Assembly (NCBI GenBank): GCA_000231825.2
Contig: JH720333.1
Location: 508,802-572,801 of the forward strand
Reading direction: 5' to 3'
DNA length: 64,000 nt
From: Tetrahymena elliotti 4EA
Lineage: Eukaryota > Ciliophora > Oligohymenophorea > Hymenostomatida > Tetrahymenidae
The notes below the pieces were generated by a model that saw only the letters and a list, made by a program, of their open reading frames with translations, ran no database searches and was not told the DNA's origin. Positions 36,863 to 48,270 of this stretch are shown one piece after another. Every line of letters begins with the position of its first letter. Position 1 is the first letter of the stretch. The position numbers were made by a program, and so were the translations under genes.

Positions 36863-37471
36863 AAAATAAATATCCCACCGATACTAATAAGATATCACAA
36901 AATAATAATAATTTATAATTTAAATTTAATACATAATCTATTCTTATATTGCTTTTTCTAATTAAATAAAATAAATATTTATCCTTATTAAATAGTTTCT
37001 AATTACTGAATTGCATAAATATCTAGTTTTTTGAGATCATATTAAATTTATCTAAGAGCCAATATTTGAAAATAGATAATTTAAATTTCAAAATTAACCA
37101 AAAAGAAATTCATTCTAAATTCGATTAGAAGTAATTAAATATGAACGACCATAACTTACTTATTGTTTGCTAAAAAAATCATTTCAAACTAAAAAACTTA
37201 TCTTTTTTAACTTAGTTTTTATTTAAACAACTATTTTACATTTTTAATAAAAATAATTTATTGCCTTATTAGTTATTTTATTCTACATTATATAAAAATA
37301 TTTAAATGTCATATTTCATTTGAATAATATCTAAAGTTGTTTTTACAATCAAAATTAAATAAGTCTAAAAATTAGTAATACAATACTTGTTTGTCTATTG
37401 ATTTTTTTACTTATCAATTCGTGAGTTAAAAATCAAATTTTTTTCTCTAAATTTAAATTGAAATAATATTA
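36863..37471. other. Intergenic within the array (B-C)
   Basis: AT-rich, no gene recognised. Confidence 0.5.
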
Positions 37472-40400
37472 ATGGAAAATTAGGTTTTTATACACTTCTA
37501 AAATAAATATTATAAACAAATTGTATTAAAAAAATAGGCAAAGAGATAGACTCTTAATTTAAATATGAATTTTAGAAATAAATACCAGTCTGCAATTAAG
37601 ATAGAATAATTCAACAAGATATAAAAAATTGATGCTGAACAAAATTCTGATGATCAAGATTTTTTAATGGATATTTAAAAAAATGAAGAAGTTTAGGTAG
37701 AGTAAGAAGTTGATATGTTTATGAACACATTTTTTGATAGTTATGAATTTATGAATGATATTGATTTAAAATAAATAAATGAAGCATTTAAGCCAATTAT
37801 TAGCAGCCTCTAAAAGAAAATAAAATGCTATAAAAAAAAGAATAAAGCCATTCCGCTTAACAAATATTTTAACTCCATGGATGAAAGCGATCGCATCATT
37901 ATATAGCCTCAGTTAAATAGCTTTGATTAATTTGCTTAATAAATATAAATCAATATCAAGCATTCATTATAAATAAATCAAAATTAAATTGCTATTGAAA
38001 TTCCAAACAAAGGTTCTTTAATAAAATCAAAAGTTCAAAGGTAAGTATAGAAGGCTAAAGACCCAATTAATAGAGAATAAATAAAAAGCATTTAAAAGGA
38101 GGGCAGATTTACAGTGTATTATTCAAATTTCTTACTTCTTTATTTTTAATAATACTATAAAAAATAGATTTAAATAGGATGGTAATCAAGAAATTTGGGA
38201 AGTTTAAGAAACTTTTTATCATTCTGATAAATATTTTAAAAGACTTTTTTTAACTCAGTTTTCTAAAATCTTAAAGTCCTTGTAAATTAATTCAATATTT
38301 CTTTTAATTTTTTTATATCAATAAACCATTAAAAGGGGAAACTGTTTTTCTTTCCATTTTTGGTATATTTAAGCTGCTGGAATAAAATAATCAGCATTCG
38401 CTATTTTTAAAGGCTTTTTTATTTCCATATATTTAATTTTGTCTTTTTAGTTAGATACTTTTTTATTTTGGATTTATTATCAATTCTATCATTTTGTTTG
38501 AGTATCAGATAGATAGCTAGATCATCAATATTTTTTTCTTTGTTCTATATATTTAGATGAAAATTTATTTTAATTTTGGAAAATTTTGGAAAATATTTAT
38601 CATTTTTAAATAATTAATAAGCATTTCCTCAAAAGAAATTCTAAAAGAATTTGAAACAAGTGAAGAATAATTATATGATTTTCAAAGTGGATTAAATTTG
38701 TTATATGGTTTGATAATTTTTTTGTATATTCCTTAGCATTTTATAAATATTTTGATAGGAATTCCTTTAAGAAGAATTGATAAGAATGAAGTATCGATAT
38801 TATAGTAGTTTAAGGAAAGGCTCAATAAATCTATCCTTGAAAGAGATGCAAAACATTATTTTGAATATTTATCAAAGTTACAATTAGAAATTAAAATCTA
38901 AGAACGCTCAAAAAAACTCAGTATACTAACTACCTTAAATAATATAGTAATTAACTTAAATTGGAGTACACAATTGTATGATGAAATATAATATATAAAA
39001 CTTGTTATACTTATTATGACTTATGAACAATATCTTACTGAGCTTGTTGCTGATTAAAAACAACTTTAATAAGAATTTCAATAATTTTTATGTGACTTTA
39101 AAGCCTATTTAATTTTAAAATACTTCAAAAAAAAAATCTTTAATGGTAAGGAAGTATGCTAAAATTATATTTGTGATTGTATTTACATGATAAGAAAGTA
39201 TAATCTCCCTTAAGAATATGAATAACAATATCTTAAAGTTCTGGAGATAGCAGAATAGTCTAAAACATTTACTCTTTTCATTTAAAAAAGTATTACTTAC
39301 TATAATAGCAATTTAAATCTTTATAATGAGATTAAAAGAGATTCATATTTCTGGAAGATTAAATACTATTGGAAAAATTATAAATTATGTTTAAATGATT
39401 TAGATCGTTGCTGGTATGCTGTTATTTATGGTAACTATGGCTTAGTAGCCTGTTTTAGCTGTAGTAAAAATAAAGATAACTCTAAGGTTTAAACTTTATC
39501 TTCAAAATTTGCAGATATTAAGTAGAGGTTTGAGTAAAATAAATACAAAAAAAATTACAAGATAGAGAATTAAGATAATGAAAACAATGATGATAATGAT
39601 GGACTTTTTGGTGGTTGTTGTGAGAGATTTGAGTGTGGATATTATATGAGAAATTACTTTTGCTTGTATTTTATGGAAGGTATAATCTTTACAAACATAC
39701 TGCTTAGATTGTTTTGCTTCTTTTACATTTTGTTTTATCTTCTAATTTGTTTCATTATCATCCTTTCTAGTGTTTTCTATATTGTGATTATGGTCATCTT
39801 TACTCTATTTATATATGATTTCTCCAATCCAAAATTTGAAGAATAAAAAATATAATTAGTTTATCCAAGATATTTTCCTATCTTCTAAATTTTCTCTTTG
39901 TATCCAATACGTGCTTGTGTATAAGTAGTTATTTCTCTAATTTTCCTCACTTTTGGATATACAATCTTAATGTTAACTCATATCTTTTATATGCCAATTT
40001 ATATAAAAAACTTTTTTAGCATAAATTTTATTAGAATATTTGGTCAAATTCCTGAAAAAAATTCTTTAAACTGTTACAGAATTTCTGATTTAACAATAAA
40101 TGATAAGTAATAGGGTTTTGCTAATAGAGAAAATAAAAAAATAAATTGCTAATTAAGCTTTGAATAAATTAAAATCCTCATCAAAAAAGAGCTATAATAC
40201 TCTTAAGTAAAACTAACTTTTTAAAATATTAATAATGTATTAACCAAAAGAAATAATTAAAATGAAAAAAATATTGAAAACATAAACAGTTATTTACCTT
40301 TCCCTGAGAAAACAAACCAAATCAATCAATATTTTTAAAAATATAATAATCAGTTTTTGGAAGAAATAAAAGAGATGTTTGATGATTTCTACTAACAGAG

Positions 40401-40836
40401 CTATTAAATACATCTTTAGCCTAATTGCTAACTCTTTTATGAAAAATCAGAATTAGAGTTAATTTAAATCGAAATTATAGATTACTTAAAATAACTTTAT
40501 GACCAAGATTAATAACTTTTAGTGAAAGCATTTTAAGTACTCTCCATTAAGAAAAATGATTTTAAAAGCCTATCCGAATATATGATTGTAAACATTTTCA
40601 AGGATTAAGTTGAAGATTAAGATAAAACTTTTGTAAAAGTCTTTGAAAAGTTAACTAATTTTCCAGTAGTGAGTATAAATAATCAAGTTAGAGAGGTCAC
40701 CTTATAATCTGTAAACGATTATGTTAAAGTAAAATTTGGTCAACCAGAATTTTGCTTTAGTGATACAGATCTGGAATTTGAAAAATAACTAAATAAATTC
40801 AATAAATGGAACAGTAAAAAAAAATATTTTAAATGA
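37472..40836 (+). CDS. Multi-pass membrane protein, array paralogue C
   Basis: First in-frame ATG 37472 (alternative ATG at 37565, 31 codons later, equally plausible). Introns 38116-38167 (52 nt) and 38282-38621 (340 nt), both phase 2; TGA 40834-40836; 990 aa from the first ATG. Order: charged N-terminus, GRFTV before intron 1, exon 2 QDGNQEIWEVQETF, hydrophobic block IIFLYIPQHFINILIGIPL, RDSYFWKIKYYWKNYKLCLN, VACFSCSKN, acidic run into DGLFGGCCERFECGYYM. Two membrane blocks follow (RLFCFFYILFYLLICFIIIL; VVISLIFLTFGYTILMLTHI), then IPEKNSLNCYRI, LSFEQIKILIKKEL and a helical C-terminal domain ending FNKWNSKKKYFK. It is closest to paralogue D throughout. Function unknown. Confidence 0.88.
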
Positions 40837-41642
40837 ATTCAATTTTTAATCGATTTTATAAGTATTTTAAGTTTATTTTTGTTTTTTTTCAAAAAAATCA
40901 GTTTTTTACTTAATTACAAATATTTAATTAAAAGTATACAAATATTTCAACCAAAAATATTTTTAAATTTTTATTTTTTGTAATTTGAAAGTTTTTAATT
41001 TTCAAATATTAATATTTTTTAATTCTACATAAATTCCATATTTAAAATTTTTGATACTATAAAATGAGGATAATGAAATTATTTTGACTTAAATTTGTTT
41101 TAATAATAATGAAATGAATTTTTTAAATAAAGTTTTTGTTCATTAAATATTTTAAAATTATCCAAAAATAATAATACTATTTATTTAAAATTGAAAAAAG
41201 ATAGTGTTTACAAATATATACAACTTAAAAAAAATTTTTCAGTTTAAAATGATGAAATTATTAATGAAGAAATAATTCTAATAGCCACTCAACGAACAAC
41301 AATAAATATTTAAGTAATAGATTTTTGATTAAATCAAAAAGGGGTAAGGTGATAGAAAGAAAGAAAAGAAAATTTTTGATGATAAAAAACTATTTTTGTC
41401 TAATTAAATTTGAAGAAAAAATTTTCTAATTCGAACATTAGAATATAAAGGTATTGTCTATTTTAAAAGCATACAATAGCCAAAATAAATTAATGCAACT
41501 TAAATTAGATTCAAGTATTTTTACTACATATATTTTTCTATTTTAAAATCTTTTATTTTATAATCATCTTAAATTTAATATAATTTATTGTTTTTAAAAT
41601 TTATCATTAAATCTAGTTAAAGAGTGACAAAATATTTCTATA
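40837..41642. other. Intergenic within the array (C-D)
   Basis: AT-rich, nothing recognised. Confidence 0.5.
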
Positions 41643-44600
41643 ATGAGCTATAGAAAGCCAGAAGATTTTATTGTTAACTAAGACCTATAGAAAGAAATCA
41701 ATATCAATAGTGAAGATCTAAATGGTAAAAATAGCTAAGACTTCCAAAGAGCCAATGATCCATAAATAGAGCTAGAAGTAGAAGATTTTCTAGTTACCTT
41801 CTTTGAGAGCAAGAAACTTATAAGTGACATTAACTTATAATTACTAGATAAAAGCATAAAACCTATCATTATACATACCCATAACACTGTTTAATACTAT
41901 ATAAAAAAAAATGAGACATCTTCAATCAATCAATATTTTAACCCATAAAATTAAGCAGGAGTCGTCTCAATTTACCCTTAGCTGAATGAATTCGACTTAT
42001 TTGCTGAGAGAATTTAGAAGGATGCAAAATAAATAAACAAAAATCAAGTTGTGATTGAAATTCCAGACTAAGACCTTTATAGATAAATCTAAGAATAAAA
42101 CAAAATATAGAAACCGCAAGATTCTTTAACCTCTCAGCAAATCAAGAGTATAAGAGAAGATGGCACATTTACAGTGTAATTAAAGATTTAGATAATATTA
42201 CCAATATTTTACTTGATTTTTATATTTAGACTCAAAAGAGATGGAGTCGAAACTTGGGAAATACCAGAATCTTTATTTCTTTCTTAAAAACATTTAAGAA
42301 ATCTTCGTTATGATTCCAATCAAAAATACAGTGAGCCTGAAATTTTCAGATTGTAAATTGATTTTTTCTCTATTAAACTTTAAGCTATAAAAATGATAAT
42401 ATGAATTTTTAGATTGCTTGCTGATTGATAACTAACTCTCAAGCATCCATCCATATTTTAATTTTTTTAAACCCTTCTATAATGTGAAAATAGATTTAAA
42501 TTTATAAAAGAAATTTAATATCTAATAATCAAATTCAAACAATAAAGAAATAATTTTCCAATTCATTCTGGTGATGTTGAAAGAAAAAAGATTTTAATTT
42601 AATGAAAAAATAAAAATTGTTTGAAAACTTTTTTCTTTTTATTTGTTTATATGAAAAGTAAATGAAATTTTAATGGATGCTAAAGATTATTTTTAAGGAT
42701 TTTCTTTGAATATATAGAGAAAAATGAAATACATTTTAGAAGATTTATAAATTTTTAAACAATATATTTACATAATTTGGTTTATTACAAAATTAAAGCC
42801 ATTTAAATAATAAATAATTGAAAAATGATTTTTAACATATAAATATAAAAAGGTTTTCGTTAGTTTGCTTTTCATTTGATCATTTTTTTTAAAAAACATT
42901 TATTTTTGTTAAAGATTTTGGAAAAAAATTTTAATTTCTAAAAATTAGTATTTACTCTGAAGATACATTAAGAAGATATCAGATAAATGAATGGGAATAT
43001 TCTTATTTTGATAAGAGATATCTAAATCTACTAGATTGCTTGATTATGCTTTATCATATTCCTATTCATATAGTAAATGCTTTATTTGGGATTCCTTTAA
43101 AGAGAGTTGAGTTTAATAGTGTTCCAAAAGTAATTTAAGTAAAAAAAAAAATAAAGTCAATATTAGCTGTAAGAAAGTCTTAAAATTATGATTAACTCAT
43201 ATAATAGTTAAAGTAATAAATGAAGAAAAAATAAAAAAACTTCTAAATGGAAACTATTTTATACAACATAGTGATGAACTTAAAATGGAATTAAAAGTTA
43301 TATGAAGAAATACAGTACCTAAAACTATTCCTTCTTTTAAGTGTTTTTGAGTAATACTTCAGTGAAATCGTTGATCCTCTTATTGAACAATAAGAATTTT
43401 AGCAATTCCTTAAAGACTTTAAAGCATTTTTTATTTTAAATTACTTCAAAAAAAGAATTTTAAATGAAAAAGAAATATGTCAAAGTTCAATTTGCCATTG
43501 CATTTATATGATGAGAAAATATAATCTTCCAGAAGAATATGAAAAGCAATATCTTAAAGTGTTGGAAATAGCAGAACAATCTTAAAATTTTAGCCCTTTA
43601 GTTGAAAAAACTGTTACTTACTATAACTCTGATTAAAAAGAATTTGATGATAAAATTTTAAGAGACACATACTTCTGGAAGATTAAATAATATTGGATAA
43701 ATTATAAAGCTTGCTTAAATGATTTAGAGTCATGTAGTGATCAAATCCTAAATAGTAAGTATGGTTTATTAGTTTGTTTTAGTTGTAAAGAAAATGCAGT
43801 TTCCTATTTTATTGTCTCAGGATAAACATATGAAACAAAATACAAAACTATATGTTAAATGTTTAGAGATATTAAAAATAGAATGAAAACTAATTATTTA
43901 TCATAATTTTCAAAAAACGACAATGAAGAAGATGATAATGAAAATGATGGAATTTTTGGTGATTGCTGTCAGAGATTTAATTGTGGATTTTATCTAAGAA
44001 ATTACTTTTGCTTGTACTTTTTGCAAGGAATTATCTACACCCATATTTTGTTAAGATTATTCTGTTTCATCTATATTGCATTTTATTCTTTTATTTGCTT
44101 GGTTATTATCTTTTCTAGTGTTTTCTACATCTTGATATAGTTGATATTCGCCTTCTTTATATATGACTTCACAAATCCAAGTGATGAAAAATTCTAAAAA
44201 AGCTTAGTCTACCCCAAATATTTTCCTATTTTGTAAATATTGATATTCTATCCTCTATTAGGCTTAATAAAAATGGTCTTTACTATTTTTAAGAGTTTAT
44301 TCTATTATATTGCTTACTTTAGAATTTCTCTTAGGTTTTTCCCAATTCACTTAAAAAACTTTGTAGTTTTTACTTTTATCAAAATCTTTGCTCAAATTCC
44401 TAGGAGAGATTCTTCTTTTTGCAAACAAATTACTAAAACCAATCAAAAGAATAAAAATGAATAGTATGTTAGAAGAGAACACTTTAAAGTAAATTGCAAG
44501 TTGAGCATTGAGTAAATTAAAATCCTAATCATGTAAGAACTCAACTAAACTAGAGCTAAATCAATATAAGAAAAACTCGGTCATATTGTTGAAAAAAAAA

Positions 44601-45181
44601 ATGCTAAAAGTGAAAAATTTATTGAAAACCTATTAAAATATTCACCTTTTCCAAATAAATCTAACAAAATTACTGAATTATTTTCACAAAAAACTACTGA
44701 ATTTTATTCATAGATTGAAGAAATGTTCAATTAGTTTTATAGTTAAGGCTTTCAAATAGAGTTATCGCCTAATTATTAATTCTTTTATGATAAATCTGAA
44801 TTAGAATTAATCCTAGGTTAAATTATAGATTTCTTGTAATAGCTTTCTTATCAGGAGTAAAAACTGATTGATTCCGCTTTTCAATCTCTTCAAATTAACA
44901 AAAATGATTATAAGAGTCTATGCGAGTACTTCATTGTGTAAATTTTTAAGGATTATGTCAAAAGTGAAAAAAAAAATTTTGAAAGTATCTTTAAAGCATT
45001 AACCTCTTTTCCAGTTTTTTAAGAAGTAAAAAACTATTAAATATCTCTTTACTCTATTAATAAATACCTAGAAATAAATTTCTGCAAACCTTTTGAGTCA
45101 ATCGAAAGTTTTGACCTATAAATAGATAATTTATTAAATGAATTCTAAAAATGGAATAGTAAAAATAAATATTTTAAATGA
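41643..45181 (+). CDS. Multi-pass membrane protein, array paralogue D
   Basis: ATG 41643, introns 42176-42229 (54 nt) and 42353-42948 (596 nt), both phase 2, TGA 45179-45181, 962 aa. Residues 1 to about 178 are soluble and charged, ending SIREDGTFTV. The 41-codon exon 2 starts LKRDGVETWEIPESL. Then come IYSEDTLRRYQ, hydrophobic LLDCLIMLYHIPIHIVNALF, IPLKRVEFN, RDTYFWKIKQYWINYKACLN, LLVCFSCKEN, acidic EEDDNENDGIFGDCCQRFNC near residue 550, and two hydrophobic blocks (residues about 570-700; LRLFCFIYIAFYSFICLVII; LGLIKMVFTIFKSLFYYIAY). The end has IPRRDSSFCKQI, LSIEQIKILIMQEL and a helical domain ending FQKWNSKNKYFK. Cysteine-aromatic motifs next to the first span suggest metal, lipid or disulfide chemistry at the membrane face, but this is inference. 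Confidence 0.88.
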
Positions 45182-46164
45182 AAAAAAAAACAGTTAAAAA
45201 ATGTGTATCTAATTTACTATAAATGTAAAATATTAGTTTATCACTTCATAAATAATTAAATATTTTTTTCTTTATTATTAAGTAAAATTAAAATAATTAT
45301 TAATTACTCCACAAATTCAATTATTTTAAAATAATTGAGATGATCATCTTTCAGTCAGAAACAAAAAACATATTGTATTTTATCAAGTTAGAGTATTTAA
45401 TAATATGGCAAAACATACAATATAAAAAGTAATTAATAAAGAATAACAAATGGTTGGTTTTAGTTAATTAATTAAGGAATAAGATGATTTTAATATGTTA
45501 AAAAGGGCTACTCTTAAATTCCACTATTAATAGTGCCAAATGATTTTGATAAATTATATTTTGAGACACAATTCTTTAAATGACTCTTATTTAGAGTATT
45601 TCAATATATTACTCATTTTATAAAATTAAAAAAAATCACAGGTTTTAAATTAGTAAATAATTTTTTAATTTGTTGTTGGTAAAAATTTATTTTTTATGAA
45701 AGAGTAGGTTAATTTAAGTGGGTGGATTCTTATTATTTTATATTTTAAGATATTTTTATAAATATTTATTCATAAAATTCTTAATTAATTATAAGTAGCA
45801 TTAAATAAATTTTACACAGATCCAATAAGAAAAATAATTATGATGATTAATTAATAATAGACTTTTAAACAAATAATAAAATTTAACTCAATTATAGCAA
45901 TAAATTGCTAATAAAATATGTTTTATTAATTTGTGTGTTTAATTCTAAATATTAGTTTATGAAATAGGGAATATCAAATAATTTGCTTCAGTTATATGGT
46001 GGTTATAAAGGATTATAAGAAGACTTAAATATCCTAAAAGGTTTAAATTTATTAATCTTTAGCTTTTATTATATCTACTTAGATCAATATAAATAATTCT
46101 AAATCAATACTATTTATTACTAATTAAAAACCTTCAAATAGAACTTTAGTTAAATTTGCATACA
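45182..46164. other. Intergenic, AT-rich
   Basis: 3' flank of paralogue D and 5' flank of the FHA gene; no feature recognised. Confidence 0.5.
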
Positions 46165-47394
46165 ATGAAAAGATACATTCTTAAGCTTGTAGATGGTAAA
46201 GATTAAACAACCATCTAAAAATGGAAGCTTAGAAAAGACAAGTAAGTTTATCACATAGAAAATTTAGCAAAAATTAGAGTTTAAATGCATTTATATTGAA
46301 AAAAGTACTTACATTATAGGAAGAAGTGATAAGGTAGAAATCCCAATTTAGCAAGAATCAATTTCAAGAAAACACGCTGAAATCTGTGTCTTGGAAAATA
46401 GTGCTACTATTAAAGATTTAGGATCAGGTAGAATTATTTCAAAAGTAAAAAGGATATTCTTTAGTAAATAATTTTCTTTCATAAAATTAGCAAATGGCAC
46501 ATTCGTAGATGATAAAGTAGCAAAGCATAACTAAATAATGTTCCTTAAAAATGGCACTAAAGTTTATTTAGGAGATTCTCCTAATTACTTAATTGTCAAA
46601 GGTACATTTTTAGATAATAAGGCAATCAAAATAAAATATTTTTTTAATAGAAAAAGAAAGAAAGGCCAAAGTTTCAGAGTAATCTTTACAAGATTAAGAA
46701 TTAGACGAAGAAGAAGAAGTTTAGGAAAAGAAAACTAAGGAACAAAAGAAGATGAAAAAGGAAAAAAAAGAAGCAAAAGGTGAAGAGGAAGAAGAAGATG
46801 TTGATTAAAAAAAAGATAAAAAAAAGAAGAAAAGCAGTAAACAAGACTAAGAAGATAGAGAGCGTTCTCGTTCATATGAAAAAGAAAAGTCAAAAAGCAG
46901 TAAAAATGAATAAAAAGAACCTGAACAAAAAGCCAACTCTTCAGTGTATTTATTTTTTATTAGACTGCATAAAGTAGAGGAATAGCAAAAATATTTAAAA
47001 TTAAAATATTTAGTACAAAGGAACTCAATGCATAAGATAAGAGAAAGCTATTATGGTAGAACAAGAAAACTGATAATTTAGAAAGCAAAGCTTAAATTTA
47101 TGGAAAAGTAGAAGCTAATGCAGAAGAGACAAATAAATTTTTCAAGTTGCTAGGATTCAAATCTGTAAATATTTCATTTCTAAATAAACAATATGAATGT
47201 ATTTATGCATTTTGTTTTATTTTTTAAAAAAGAGTGCAGATGGAAAATCATCAACAAGTTCAGCTGGAGTTCAAAATTATTTTATTAAAAAGAGTGGATC
47301 TGAAAAATAAACCATGATTAATGATTTAGAAAGTTAATATTATGAAGGTATGAAAAGAAAAAATGGTAATAAAGGTGGTTTAGGTTTTAATTGA
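46165..47394 (+). CDS. FHA-domain protein with SMAP-like C-terminus
   Basis: Six-exon model: ATG 46165; introns 46242-46305, 46428-46490, 46602-46650, 46946-47013, 47165-47232; TGA 47392-47394; 305 aa. Residues about 1-95 are an FHA domain with its key phosphothreonine-binding residues: GRS at 31-33, SRKHA at 46-50 and the LGSANGTFV loop (NGT at 68-70). An acidic/lysine-rich, probably nuclear, low-complexity region follows (KKEKKEAKGEEEEEDVD, KKKKSS). The C-terminus (EETNKFFKLLGFKS ... INDLESQYYEGMKRKNGNKG GLGF) matches the layout of the small acidic protein-like (SMAP) domain: K/F-LLG, then a DLE.QY..G helix, ending GLGF. FHA domains bind phosphothreonine, usually in DNA-damage, transcription or RNA-processing complexes; the partner is unknown. 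Confidence 0.9.
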
Positions 47395-48270
47395 TAAATA
47401 TAAATTTTATTTTTATGAAAGGTAAATAATATTAATGCATTTTTGTATTTTTATTTTTCTAAATTCTTTTTTAATTTATTCCCTCTCAAAAAACAAAATC
47501 TTTATTTTTTATTAATTTTACATCAATCTAAATAAAATAATTTCTTTCCTATCTATTTTCACCATAAAAAACTCCTTACACATTAACTATTCTTTATCAA
47601 ATTAAAAGATTTATTGATTTATTATTAGATAGATTCAATTCTACAATTAGTTTAATTTTTCAATTTTATTAAAAAATAGAATTTTTTTGTAAAATATTGG
47701 TAAGAATGAAGGAATACATACTACTAATCTATTATTAAATTCAAATTTAATCAATTCATTTTATAAAATATAATACACTACAATTATTTTAATTTATTTT
47801 GATTTAAAAGTTAGTTGTTTAAATTCTGTAAATCTCTATAAGTTTTTATAAATTTTGAATAGCATTAGATACTTAGAACTTTTACAAAAAAATTAAAATA
47901 TTTTTTATAATCAATGTTTATTTCTAAAAAAAGTCTTTATTTTTTTAATATTAAAATATTTAATTATACCTGATTTCGAAAATTTGTTTATTCATTGAAA
48001 AGATTGTAAAAAATATCTTATTCATTTAATCTGAGAAACCCCAAATTTTTTCTTGAAAATTTTTGAAAACTAGCTATTAATTAACAGTATTTTCACACTC
48101 AAATTTTAAAAAAAGAAAAATTTAATTATTAAGTGAAAGTATTTGTGGATTATTTTTAATAATCAAATCGTTATTTCTGATTGCTATAAGGCATATAAAG
48201 TAGAAGGTTTTAAAATCTTAAATTATCATATTTGAATATATAAATAGTAGAATACTTACTTTACATAATT
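47395..48270. other. Intergenic, AT-rich
   Basis: No gene or repeat recognised. Confidence 0.5.
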
